In this document: in pieces, positions 23,130 to 34,198 of the stretch
Layout: every line of letters begins with the position of its first letter
Position numbering within the stretch: position 1 is the first letter of the stretch
Assembly (NCBI GenBank): GCA_037127315.1
Contig: JBBBDQ010001155.1
Span: 1,838,501 to 1,902,500, forward strand
DNA: 64,000 bases
Source of the DNA: Ascarosepion bandense
Lineage: Eukaryota; Mollusca; Cephalopoda; Sepiida; Sepiidae
Direction: 5' to 3'
The notes under the pieces: generated by a model
Told to the model about the DNA's origin: nothing
The model's database searches: none
What the model saw: the letters and a program-made list of their open reading frames with translations, nothing else
Program-made: the position numbers and the translations under genes

Positions 23130-23282
23130 TATTCTATATCAATATTAATGTCTATCAAAAGCCAAAAGCTGCAAAACCCTTTGATGGGTAACATATTAGA
23201 AAAAAACATTCTATCTCTCCTTTGAAAAAAATTATGTTCATCTGAATTCCTAGCCATGTAGGAATGAAAGGCAATGGTAGTT
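23130..23282. repeat. Single-unit relative of the 27-bp array plus its left flank
   Basis: Sequence 23138-23240 duplicates the left flank of the large array (9212-9330). It is followed by just over one 27-bp unit (TAGCCATGTAGGAATGAAAG, then GCAATGGTAG) and then unrelated DNA. It looks like either the unexpanded founder locus or a small transposed piece of the array edge. Confidence 0.8.
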
Positions 23283-24027
23283 AATCTATTTTTATGGATA
23301 AAACTTCCCCAAAGGAGTCACTTAGATAAAAGAAACTCCAAAGAACTTTTTGATGTGGTTGGGTGACCTTACAAGTGGTGGCCTTTTATCTGGATATTTG
23401 TTAGTTGCCACCAAGAATTGTGAGCTGGCTGGCAAAATCAGTTGTTGTAGAAATCTGCTTCAAAGTAGTCCATTTATTACCATACACTGATCTGAAAATT
23501 GAACTATATCACAAAAACCTAGCAATTCCTAACTGAATATACTTGAAAGTATTTCTTTTAATTTCTTGCCAGTAAACCTTTGTTTTTTTCCTTTTTAGCC
23601 ACTGACCAAATCACTAAAATTAAAATAAAACCCTTTTTTTAACTATAAAACTTATTTGTTTTTCTTGTATTTCTCTTCATTTATCTTATCTCTTTTGTTG
23701 CGATTAATTTCAAATTTATATTTTATATTACACTGTGCTCTAATAAATGTTTTTGGTTTGTTAACTTTGGTACAAGGCTCATTTCAAAGATCAGTCAGAA
23801 AGAAACATAAACAGTGGCTTGCATGAAATCAACTAGAATGCAATAAATAACCCAGGTCTGATGAAGGATTGACTATTTTGCAATATGAAGATTCATATAT
23901 AATGAGATTTATTTCTTGATAAAATTGCTTCTACTTTTTATTTTATTCAGTAAACAAAAAGAAAAGAAAGAGCAATAATTATGAGTAATTGGCCATAATT
24001 CTTTACAGCTTAATGGTGGAGGTAGTT
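23283..24027. other. Spacer, nothing recognised
   Basis: AT-rich sequence without visible coding or element features. It ends in the (AAT)n tract at 24028-24105. Confidence 0.5.
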
Positions 24028-24058
<31 letters not shown>

Positions 24059-24105
24059 TAATAATAATAATAAATTATAATAATAATAATAAACAAAGCA
24101 TAACC
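24028..24105. repeat. (AAT)n microsatellite
   Basis: An imperfect TAA/AAT trinucleotide tract immediately 5' of the R2-type LINE. The LINE's 3' end also has AATAATAAT, so the tract may relate to its tail or target preference. Confidence 0.8.
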
Positions 24106-27100
24106 TCTGAACTATTAAACTCTACAATGCAGCATTCAAATTAATCTTGGATGAAGACACTCATACAAATCTCAATGAAGCAATATATGCATCAGTAATA
24201 GCAGCAACAAAAAAATTGAACATCAAATTAAAAACAAGGCAGTCTCGCAGACATGAAGATCCACCTTGGAAAAGAAAAATAGAAAAAGAAATCGAACAAC
24301 TTAGAAGTGAACTATCAGTACTGGATGAATTGAGTAGAGGAATAAATGTAAGAACTAAGAAAAGCAGAAGAGTCGAAAGAAAATACAACATTAGAAATGA
24401 AAATGAAGTCCTATCAACTAAGGAAAAAATAAAGCAAAAAATACAACTGAAGGCTCAAAGAATAAGACGCTATGAGAAAAGATCAAGGTTTTACAGATAA
24501 AACAAGATTTTTCAAACCAATGCAAAGAGATTTTACAGGGAAATAAGTAAAAAAAGAATTGAAGTGACAGTCCTCCCCAGAATGGAAGAAGTTACACAGT
24601 TCTGGAAAAAGATATGGGCTTGCACTAAAGAACATAGCAAGGAAGTAGATTGGATTGCACAAGAGATAGAATGAATAAAAAATAAACCAGAACAGACATG
24701 GGTTGGAATTACAGAAGAGGATGTTAAATTTGTACTAAAACAAGCACACAATTGGAAATTCCCAGGTATAGATAAAATTCCTAACTTTTGGCTATATTAT
24801 TTAAATACAGCACATAAAAAAACGAGCCAAAGAACTTCAAGAAATGGTTGACAATCCCACTAAAATTCCTGTATGGATGACCAAAGGAATTACATTTCTT
24901 CTATCCAAGAATGGTGACACAAACAACCCGAAAAACTACAGACCAATTACATGTCTTTCGACAACATATAAACTATTAACATCTATTTTAACAAAACAGA
25001 CATATTTATTCTTAGAAAGAAATGACATGATACCACTTGAACAAAAAGGGTGCAAACGTGGCTGTTATGGATGTAAAGACCAACTGCTTATTAACAAAAT
25101 GATCCTGGAAAACTGCTACAGTACAAAGAAAAATCTTAGTATTGCCTGGATAGCTTATCGTAAGGCATTCGATAGTGTGCCACATTCCTGGATTTAAATA
25201 TATACAAGATATCACCCGTCATCATCAATTTCATCAAACAGTGCATGTCTATATGGAAAACAACCCTTTACCTCAATCATATAAATGGAACCTATAAGTC
25301 TGATAAAATAAACATCAAAAAGGTATATTTCAAGGTGATTCTTTGTCTCCATTACTATTCTGCATATCATTAATAGCACTAACCAGTCAACTTAATAAGA
25401 CAGAATGTGGTTATAAAATAGGCCAAAAGAAAATAAGCCATCTATTTTACATGGATGACTTAAAGTTATATGCTAAGAATGATAATGAGCTGGAAGGTCT
25501 TCTGCAAACTGTAAAATGTCTCACCGAAGACATTGGAATGAAATTCAATTTGAATAAATGTGCTAAAGCTACAGTTTTACGTGGATCAATACAAGCAACA
25601 TCCTCAATTAGCTTAGACCCTGCTGTAACAATAAAAGAATTGAAACCAGAAGAAGCTTATAAATACCTAGGTGTAAATGAGAGTGAAAACATTCACCATA
25701 AAAAAAATGAAAGAAATAGTGCATAAAGGGTACTATATAAGGCTACGAATGATATTAAAAACTGAATTGAATTCTCAGAACAGAGTTATGACCATTAATA
25801 GCCTTGCAATCCCAGTTGTCCAATATAGCTTCAACATCTTAAACTGGACTCTAAACGACATCAGGCGAATGGATTCTAAAACAAAAAAGCTACTTTCTAA
25901 GCATAAGATGCATCATCCAAAGGCTGATGTAGACCGTCTATACATACCTCGTAAAGAAGGTGAAAGAGGTTTTATTCAGCTGGAAATGTCATACAAGACA
26001 ACGACTATTGGCTTACTAACATACATAGAAACAACAAAAGATTGGATGATACAATTAGTAAGACAACATGCAGAAAGAAAGAAAAAATATTCAATAATAA
26101 AAGAAGGCAGTAAATACAAACAAGATTTACAGTTAGTAGATTCTGTAGAAAAGCAAAACAGAAGCCAAGAACCAACTATTGCGGCAAAAAATATGAAAAT
26201 GAAAGCCAAAGATAAAGCTCTTGAACAGATGAAACAGCGCTGGCAAGACAAACCTCTATCCAGAACGTGCCAATAAATCCAATGTTGACAAAGTTAATAC
26301 TCATCGATGGTTACGTGCATCTGGATTAAAGTCTGAAACTGAAGGCTTTATTCTTGCAGCACAAGACCAAAGTCTTTTCACTAGAAACTTTCAGGCAAAT
26401 ATTATGCATAATAATATGGATCCAAAATGCAGGTTTTGTGATAAACACCAAGAAACAATAGACCACCTAATCTCAGGTTGTTCTGTGCTTGCCCCAAATG
26501 AATATAAAAATCGCCATGATAGAGTTGGGCAATATTTACATTGGACAATGTGCAAACATTATGGAAAATCTGTAAACAAACACTGGTATGAACATCACCC
26601 AGCACCGGTTACAGAAATAGAAGATGTAACCATTCTATGGGAATACACCATCTACACAGACAGAAAAATTGAAGCAAACAGGCCAGACATTATTGTTAAA
26701 AACCAGAAGGAGAAAACTTGTCTATTAATTGATATGGCTTGTCCAGCAGATTGTAACATAGCAATCAAGGAATTTGAAAAACTGTCAAAATATAAAGACC
26801 TGGAAATTGAAATAGAAAAAATGTGGAAATTGAAAACAAGAGTTGTGCCAGTGATAGTAGGTGCACTTGGAATGATAAAAAATGGAACAAAACAACACAT
26901 TGAAAGAATTCCTGGAAACCCCAGCTTAAGAGATATACAAAAAATTGTCTTATTAAGTACAGCCCACACACTAAGGAAAACTTTATCTATGTAACACTAG
27001 GGATGATAGGGAAGATAGAAAAACATGAAATGGGGCCATAACAACATGCCACGACCTGCCTTAGGTCTCCCCGCAGACTTGGTTGGTAGTGAGACCAAAG

Positions 27101-27140
27101 CAGAAATCGAAATATGATGAAAAATGACATAATAATAATC
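24106..27140 (+). mobile_element. R2-superclade LINE with restriction-like endonuclease (degraded)
   Basis: One polyprotein is broken into pieces in different frames at 24147-24500, 24844-25197, 25343-25726, 25677-26276 and 26404-26994. In order: a basic N-terminal region; RT motifs with NYRPITCLSTTYKLL and an EQKGCKRG segment, then YRKAFDSVPHSWI; the catalytic box FYMDD near 25450; a linker; a zinc knuckle CX2CX8HX4C (CRFC...H...C near 26434-26490); and a restriction-like endonuclease signature RPD (near 26690) followed 14 residues later by Asp in LLIDMACP. This order of RT, CCHC, then PD-D endonuclease is that of the R2/R4/Hero/NeSL group, not of APE-type LINEs. The 3' end is AATAATAATCC near 27140. 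At least four frame breaks make it inactive. No rDNA or other specific target is visible alongside. Confidence 0.85.
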
Positions 27141-28282
27141 CAGTGTTCCAGTCTTGTAATTCAGTATAGACTGAATTATAATTAAGTTTTATATCAGAAA
27201 GTGTTGTCTGTATAAAAATTCTTTAATTGCATTAAATAAAACAGCATTTTTGCTTAAATGAAGGAAACAGCTTCTTTTCTTTTAGTTTTCTTAATAACCA
27301 GATTGAAATCACAAAGTTAATTTCATAATTAATATTTTTACAAATGAATCTGTAAATGACATTTAAAATTGGAAAATTTAATCTTTGATGTTTTGGAAAT
27401 CTTTTTCCAGTTAACCAAGAGAAAGACAGCTGATAAGAATGTGATAGATATTTAAGAAGCCATGACACACTTGGAGTCATTCATTGTCTAAATGGCACTT
27501 ATATTTTTAATGAGTTCATTTCAAGAAAATCAGATTTCAGCTATTGGAAAGGACAGAGAAGTTTTCAAGCAAAAATGTTACAATGTGAGAATGGAAAAAA
27601 AGAATTACAGAATAGTTCACAACACAAACAAATATTGCAACAAATATTCAGGCTCCAAAACCTATAACCTGAGTTCTTAACTGGTTTTGCATCTTCATTT
27701 TCTTCCATTTTGATGAAATAGGAAAGTCAACAGATCCTACCCTCATTGCACTGAAAGGTTTCAGTTTCAATTAATCAATACTCTGGATTTGTTCACTGAG
27801 TTTTTGTCTAAAGTGATCAAGTCATATTGATTCACTTTCTGCTTCCATCTGTGCTTCCATAACAGGCTGCCAATTTCCACTCGGTTCCTGCATTCTTGAC
27901 TGAACACAATCAGGCAAACTATCAAGAGAATACAACAGGCAAACAAATGCAGTACAGATGCCACTTAGTCAGTGTCTGTGACAAATATTGGCATTGCAAA
28001 TGCAAAGTCAACTCTATTCCAGCCAATTTCATTAACTACTTGTGAAGGTAATCACACAACATTACCCATGAACAGTCAAGCAACATTATTGCCACTAATA
28101 TGGCTAGTTAAACAGAAAGTATAAACAGTAAGAAAGCCACTTTAGATAGAAACTCTTAAAGAATAAAACTCTTAAAGCAATTCAAAAGAATTGTTTTCTC
28201 TTAGAAATATTATTTAAAAAATTTAATCAATCAATATTTGAAATCTTTATTTCATGAATTAAGAATCTGTCAAATATATAAG

Positions 28283-28326
<44 letters not shown>

Positions 28327-28383
28327 CATTTTATGGAAATTAACAAATTTTAACGAAACCTTGTTTATAAACAACTGACAATT
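27141..28383. other. Spacer, nothing recognised; (TA)n at about 28288-28322
   Basis: Unremarkable AT-rich intron sequence. Short ORFs here lack any family signature. Confidence 0.5.
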
Positions 28384-28782
28384 TGAAATGAATTGTTTGA
28401 ACATTATTTTTTATCGATAGTCGTATTTAAGTAGAAATTCTGTTTTTAATTAAACAGTATTATATATTTATATCTACTGGCCTGATTATTTACAATAAAT
28501 ATTTTATTATGAAAATGTGTGCCATTTGGCAGGATTCGAACCTGCGACCCGTATCTACATAGGGGAAGCTACCATTCTAAGACATTGCCAATTCAAATGG
28601 TAGCTTCCCCTATGTAGATACGGGTCGCAAGTTCAAATCCTGCTGAATGGTACACATTTTCGTAATAAAATATTTATCGTAAATAATCAGGCCAGTAGAT
28701 ATAAATATATAATACTGTTTAATTAAAACCAGAATATCTACTTAAATACAAGTATCGATGAAAAATAATGTTCAAACAATTC

Positions 28783-28788
<6 letters not shown>
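28384..28788. repeat. 405-bp tRNA-like inverted repeat (hairpin)
   Basis: Two 193-bp arms (28384-28576 and 28596-28788) pair without indels and with roughly ten mismatches around a 19-nt loop. Inside the left arm the minus strand has GCAGGTTCGAATCCTGC, a perfect tRNA T-stem and TTCGAAT loop (pol III B box), preceded by GAATGGTAGC, an A-box-like segment. The right arm has the mutated equivalent. It is flanked by (TA)n on both sides. It is probably a head-to-head dimer of a tRNA-derived element or a foldback element. Confidence 0.8.

Positions 28789-28830
<42 letters not shown>
28789..28830. repeat. (TA)n microsatellite
   Basis: An alternating TA tract lying exactly between two large inverted repeats. 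Confidence 0.9.
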
Positions 28831-28833
<3 letters not shown>

Positions 28834-29269
28834 TGTTAAATATAAGAGACAATGAATGTCTATAATGTTTAATCATGAGCTGTTCTAAACATCGTATTTT
28901 AGCTTTAATTTCAGTTGAAAATAAAGACAAAAATTGTCCAACATTTGGATAATTTTTTATTAATTTGGTTCTAAGCTTTTGGCTCACATGAGCCATCTTC
29001 AGAGAGGTTATTAACACGGTAATACAATGACATCCACCATCACCGACGATTTCATTTTGTGTTGACTTAAAACTTCGCTAGGCAACGGCAATAGTTACCA
29101 AAAATAACAAATGCAGTTCACAAGCTTAGAACCAAATTAATAAAAAATTATCCCAATGTTGGACAATTTTTGTCTTTATTTTCAACTGAAATTAAAGCCA
29201 AAATACGACATTTAAAACGGCTCATGATTAAACATAATAGACATTCATTGTCTCTTATATTTAACAGTA
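28831..29269. repeat. 439-bp inverted repeat, Penelope-like, with hammerhead-like core
   Basis: Arms 28831-28978 and 29122-29269 pair collinearly (coordinate sums constant, so no net indel) around a 143-bp loop. The loop begins, on the minus strand, with a hammerhead-like core at 28977-29002: CUGAAGA, a GGCUC-AUGU-GAGCC hairpin, then AAAA where GAAA is expected. A related copy is at about 44240-44460. I assign it to Penelope-like element ends by the hammerhead and inverted-end organisation known for that group. Confidence 0.65.
28977..29002 (-). ncRNA. Hammerhead-ribozyme-like core, site 1
   Basis: Minus-strand RNA would read CUGAAGA, then a stem-loop UGGCUC AUGU GAGCC, then AAAA. A hammerhead core needs CUGANGA, stem II and GAAA. 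Here only the G of GAAA is changed, so the copy is probably dead. The family consensus, combined with site 2, is complete. Confidence 0.5.
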
Positions 29270-29300
29270 TATGTTTAGAAAATTATTTGCTGCCTCGATA

Positions 29301-29339
<39 letters not shown>

Positions 29340-29344
<5 letters not shown>

Positions 29345-29520
29345 TTTTTGGTTGTAGTTAAATTAGACTAGTACATAGTTGTATTAAAAAGTGTTCAATA
29401 CAATTATATTGTAGAACTTTTGAATGTTTTTCATTTGGAAAGGAGTTATTTCTGCAACCTAGGTTTCAACCTTTCTGTATCTTAAGGTGATTTACAATAA
29501 CTGATTTTATTGTTTTTCAA
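29340..29520. repeat. Penelope-like terminal fragment
   Basis: After a (TA)n tract (29305-29339), the segment with AGTGTTCAATACAATTATAT and TTGTAGAACTTTTGAATG resembles 49020-49060 (GTGCTCAATACAATAAATAT, TTGTAGAGCATA). That copy adjoins Penelope-like coding sequence. Only a fragment. Function none. Confidence 0.4.
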
Positions 29521-29797
29521 AGGTACAAACAGGATTTTTTATGAATGTGCAATTGTAATTTTTAAAATTAGGCTAGTGTTATTTTAGTATCTTAAAATGC
29601 TTTCATCCATGTTTGTATGGCTCTAGTAAGTATTTATGGATATGATTACATCTGGATATTATTTCTGATCTGTCATTTAGTAATTTTTTTCTTTCTGGGA
29701 ACAACAACATAATAGTTAATTTTTCCTACTGGTACAATCTGCATACATTGCTACTATTGTATAGTTTGGCTATTTTCACTATGTTCTAAGTTATATC

Positions 29798-29843
29798 AGG
29801 GTCTTTTCCTATATATATATATATATATATAGGAAAAGACCCT
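29798..29843. repeat. Perfect 46-bp hairpin around a TA tract
   Basis: CAGGGTCTTTTCC, a (TA)n loop, then GGAAAAGACCCTG: a 13-bp perfect inverted repeat plus the self-complementary TA stretch. Probably a foldback formed at a microsatellite. No gene nearby. Confidence 0.8.
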
Positions 29844-29860
29844 GGTATATATATATATAT

Positions 29861-30012
29861 ATTCACCCCAAGTAAGAGACTGCCACTAGTGCAGAGAGGG
29901 TTACAGTGAGAGAAATATCTGGATACAGGGGTTAGTAAAGAAAAAAAACAAGGATGAATGGGATTCAAGAAAACAGAAGATGGCAATTGACATAACATTT
30001 AAATTTTTGAAC
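29861..30012 (-). mobile_element. CR1/Jockey-like LINE 3' UTR, left half of a split copy
   Basis: The minus-strand LINE tail (TTCACCCCAAGTAAG, TGCCACTAGTGC) runs to the ORF-end sequence near 29998 (ATTTAAATTTTTGAA). The expected continuation (CTATCAGGGAAGCAAG) reappears at 33575, so about 3.56 kb has been inserted between. Confidence 0.75.
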
Positions 30013-30235
30013 AGTGTGACTTTATTTTGTATTTTTTTTTTTGTCTCTAGCTGCCAGGTTCTTATAATTTAGACTAGTTTGTATCTGTTTTCTCTTAATC
30101 ATTTACTTTGGTTACTAAAAATATACTAAATTTTTCGGCTGTCTAAAGGCTGTTTCGACTTTTAGTAATTTTTTTTTCCTTATTTTTTATTTTTTTATTT
30201 TATTTTATTCATTTTATTTTTTCCTTTTTTACATC

Positions 30236-30239
<4 letters not shown>

Positions 30240-30289
<50 letters not shown>
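30240..30289. repeat. (TA)n microsatellite
   Basis: A roughly 50-bp TA tract just upstream of the APE-type LINE. Region 30013-30239 is T-rich low-complexity sequence. Confidence 0.9.
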
Positions 30290-30298
<9 letters not shown>

Positions 30299-30410
30299 AT
30301 TGGTATGTTAGCATCCCTGTAGGTCCAAAAAATATAAACCTACAAAAGGCAGAAGAACTCTCAAAGAGTCAACGGCCAGCTAACTAGAGGTGATGTCTCA
30401 ATAAACCATC

Positions 30411-32054
30411 ATGGAGAAGGCAACGGGATACCACTCCACTATCTACCCCCGCTCAATCATGGATAGTTACAACAAATATATTAAAGCCAACAGCGTGAAG
30501 GGGGTTGCTTCCCAAGGAAGCAACTCCTCGCTCAGTCAGGACCGGCATGGGCAACAGGTGCCACCTGACCGTCATCCGGCGACTGTTAGCACCAACGGTG
30601 TAAAGGGGACATTTTACTCCAAAATTTGTCCCTCACCCGGGAAAGAACGAGATGAGCAACAGGTGTCTCTGGACCGTTACCCTGCAACTGTGCGCATCAA
30701 AGACAAACTCACCATAGGAACATGGAACGTCAGGACACTCAACTGTGGACAACTAGAGAATGTCAAACAGGAGATGAACAGACTGAATATCAACATCCTA
30801 GGCATATGTGAAACAAGATGGCCTAATAACGGAGATGTCAGTAGCGACACCCACAGGATAATATATGCAGGAGGTAAAAAAAACGAAAAAGGGGTCGCTT
30901 TAATACTAAACAAACAAGTGAAGAGATGTGTACTTGGATACTGGCAACTGTCAGAGAGAGTCCTCTTGGTTAAACTGCAGGGAAGGCCCTTTAATATAGC
31001 TATTATAGTAGTTTATGCGCCGACAACTCAAAGCTCGGAGGACGAAATAGAATCTTTCTATTCAATACTGGACAGTGTCAAGGCTCAGTGCAACAGCCAA
31101 GAAATTAGGATAATAATGAGGGACTTAAATGCAAAGGTAGGTAAAGATAGAGAAGGAGACACAAACAGCAACTTCGGACTAGGAGAGCGCAACGAAAGAG
31201 AAGAAAAATGGATCCAATGGTGCTCAGCCAATGACCAGGTTATTACTAACACCTGGTTCCAAAAACACCCACGAAGTTTATGGACATGGAGAAGTCCAGG
31301 AGGCGACACAAAGAACCAAATAGATTATATAACTATAAACAAGAGATTCAGGAACGCAGTAGTCCAATGCAAAACATACCCAGGTGCCGACTGCGGAAGT
31401 GACCACGTCCCAGTCATCTGCAAACTAAAAGTGAAGCTCCGAAGACTGAAGAAGCCCAGCACATCACCAAGGCTGCAATACAACATGCTAGAGGACGATC
31501 TCACCCTGCAGAAAGAATACAATAACAATGTGAGAAAGAAATATGAAGAACAAATTGGAAAAGGGTACTCAAAATGGGATTCACTAAAAGAAGCGATGGT
31601 GACCTCAGTGAACAACATAGCCCCAAAGGAAATCAGACGCAGAAGAAAAAACGAGTGGATGACTGAAAAGATCCTCCACATGATGCAAAGGAGACAAAAA
31701 ATAACACCAAGGCATGGAGCAGAGTACAAAAAACTTCACAGGGAGATAAGGAACAAATGCAGACAAGCCAAAGAGGAATGGCTCAACAACAAATGTGCAG
31801 AAGTAGAGAGACTGAACAGTAACAACAAAGCAGAGATGCATAAAGAGATAAGGGAACTGACAGGACAAAAAACCTGCTCCTCAACAGGATGCATAAAATC
31901 CAAGAAAGGAACAATCATATTAGAAAAAGAGGAAATACTCCATCGATGGAAAGAATATATAAAGGATCTCTTTTGCGACAAGAGAGAACAACAGAAGGAG
32001 ATGGAGAATACAGAAGAAGAATACAGAAGGAGATGGATGGACTGGAAATACTGA
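30411..32054 (+). pseudogene. LINE ORF, apurinic/apyrimidinic-type endonuclease part
   Basis: 547 codons. From about residue 100: TIGTWNVRTLNCG, ILGICETRW (catalytic Glu), VYAPTTQSSEDEIESFY, the DLNAKVG box, TWRSPGG, QIDYI and GSDHVPV (catalytic Asp-His pair) in the order of the exonuclease/endonuclease/phosphatase fold. It nicks target DNA for target-primed reverse transcription. The residue before the DLNAKVG box is Arg (MRDLNAKVG) where Gly is usual. The last part (after about residue 510) is a frameshifted reading of the linker into the RT ORF; the break lies near 32010-32040 in a purine-rich repeat. Confidence 0.8.
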
Positions 32055-33550
32055 AATCCAAAGTGGAAGCTGCAATGGCCAAAATGAACAGAAACAAAGC
32101 ACCTGGTCCAGATGGCATAGTGATAGAGCTGCTGACAGCCTTAGAAGAATATGGCATAGAAAAGATTACCGACATAATAAGCAAAATTTATAGCAGTGGA
32201 ATAATACCAGACAACCTATGCAAGTCGATATTTATAGCGCTGCCAAAGAAACCTGGTGCAAACGAGTGCAAACTACTCAGAACTATTAGCTTAATGAGTC
32301 ACATTACAAAACTGGTTGTCAGAATCCTGATGAATAGAACGAGAAGCAGAATCAGGCCAGAGATAGGACAGGAACAGTACGGGTTTGTCAAAGACACTGG
32401 AACAAGAAACGCCATATTCATGATTAGGATGCTCTCTGAAAAGGCATTACAAATGAAGAAAGACTTGTACCTATGCTTCATTGACTACGCGAAAGCATTT
32501 GACAAAATATGGCACAAAGAATTGATGGAGATGCAAGGCAGCCTCAACATTTTCGGCAAAGACATAAGAATAATCAAGAATCTCTACTGGCAGCAAACGG
32601 TCTGCATACAGACAGGTAATGACCTCAGTAGATACACAAAGATAGAAAAAGGCGTAAGATAAGGATGTGTCTTTTCACCGGATTTGTTCAACCTATACAG
32701 CGAGAATATTTTGAGGACCCTAGATGACACACCAGGATTTGTTATTGGAGGCCACAACCTGAACAACATAAGGTATGCGGACGATACAGTGCTGATTGTG
32801 GACACGGAAAGGAAACTACAAGACCTCATACATAGAGTAGCAGTGGAGAGTGACAAGAAGGGACTACAAATAAACTTTAAGAAAACTGAGTGCATGGTCA
32901 TCAGCAAAAGATACAACCCAAAATGCCAAATACAGGTAGGGGATAACAGAATCAAGCAAGTACAAAAATTTAAGTACCTAGGAAGTGTTCTAACAAAAGA
33001 TGGAAAGTGTGACACGGAGATCTGAAGGCAAATTGGCATGGCAAAGGACGCGTTCCAGAAGATGAGCAAAATACTAACACACAGGAAAATCTCAATAGAA
33101 ACGAAGAAAAGAGTGCTAGACTGCTACGTGATGTCAGTTCTTCAATACGGCAGTGAATGCTGGACAATATCATCGAAAATGAGGACAAAACTGGAGGCGG
33201 CCGAAATGTGGTTCTACAGAAGGATGCCACGGATATTGTGGACTGAGCATGCAAGCAACGAGGAGGTGTTGGAAAGAATGGCAACAAAAAGGAAATTGAT
33301 GCTGAGTGTCAGGAAGAGACAACTGAAGTTCCTGAGACATGCAATGATGAAAGAGAGCCTGGAGAACCTGATACTGACTGGACAGATAGAAGGAAGGAGA
33401 GACAGAGGAAGGCAGTGGATAACATATTTGCAGGGTCTGATCAGGTGGATGACGGAACGGGGGTTGCCAGGAGCAACAGGCTCAAACATACTAAGAGCCA
33501 CAAGGGATAGGGAGATGTGGAGAACCATGATCGCCTACGTCCTGAAGTGA
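32010..33550 (+). pseudogene. LINE reverse transcriptase part, two in-frame stops
   Basis: Same-frame segments 31889-32662, 32684-33025 and 33038-33550 form one RT. Motifs in order: NKAPGPDGI, IALPKKPGANECKLLRTISL, EQYGFVKD, DYAKAFDKIWH, the GVR-stop-GCVFSPDLFN site, RYADDTVL (catalytic YADD near 32778), then MSVLQYGSECWTI and EMWFYRRMPRILWT. Stop 1 (32660-32662, TAA) sits where the family has Gln. Stop 2 (33023-33025, TGA) sits where Arg is expected. Both are single-base changes from CAA and CGA. Inactive but young. Confidence 0.85.
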
Positions 33551-33574
33551 CAGGGTGCATAGAAGAAGAAGAAG

Positions 33575-33655
33575 CTATCAGGGAAGCAAGTAAATGGAAC
33601 AGAGGTCCACAGGTGGGAAGTGCAAGGAAAGCACTTGTTGGAGTAGAAGTGCCTA
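33575..33655 (-). mobile_element. CR1/Jockey-like LINE, right half of the split copy
   Basis: The reverse strand encodes HLWTSVPFTCFPDS, the LINE ORF end. It continues the copy at 29861-30012 after removal of the intervening APE-type LINE. Confidence 0.75.
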
Positions 33656-33766
33656 TATAGGGGATTCTGAAAAAAATTCAATCTGCTCCACTTTTCAAAA
33701 TTTGCCAAAATGACCAAACATCAAATTTTTTACATCCCTTCTTGGTTGAACTGACAACTCACACAC

Positions 33767-33822
<56 letters not shown>

Positions 33823-34135
33823 TGTTAAATATAAACTGTAAGGAATATAGCATTTTAGAACAAAAAGTCTTTGTAGAGTATTCCTTATTTTCCTCTGCAA
33901 AAATAATAAGAGTTACAGTTGGAAAGCAATAAACTCTAACCAAATGGTAGCCATGCCACAAACTTTATGCAGAAACTGTTATTTGTATTCATAAATATTT
34001 TTATCAAATGAAAATAAATGAATTTTGGTGAATCTGAGAATATTTGATACAAAACAAATAGGTTCCTCAACAGCACCTCTTTTTTTCTTTTTATTGATCA
34101 TCTGTTTGTTTATATCTATTCATCTCCATTCTGTT

Positions 34136-34136
<1 letters not shown>
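33656..34136. other. Spacer with (CA)n microsatellite
   Basis: A (CA)n tract at about 33764-33822. The remainder is AT-rich without recognisable features. Confidence 0.6.

Positions 34137-34198
<62 letters not shown>

Larger units (their letters stand above)
30300..33573 (+). mobile_element. APE-type LINE (RTE-like), nearly full length
   Basis: A 3.3-kb element with 5' leader from about 30300, an AP-endonuclease ORF (30411-32054), an RT ORF in another frame (about 32000-33550) and a 3' end of GAA repeats (AGAAGAAGAAGAAG) at 33560-33573. It lies inside a CR1-like LINE tail. Only one frameshift and two in-frame stops separate it from an open polyprotein, so it is much younger than most LINEs here. 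The clade is RTE-like by the domain architecture, short 3' tail and C-terminal SECWTI...EMWFYRRM region. A related CR1-group element is not fully excluded. Confidence 0.8.

Noticed and set aside
28520..28650. Genuine tRNA gene
   Set aside because: T-arm is perfect but I cannot form the acceptor stem or a proper anticodon arm; it lies in an inverted-repeat element.
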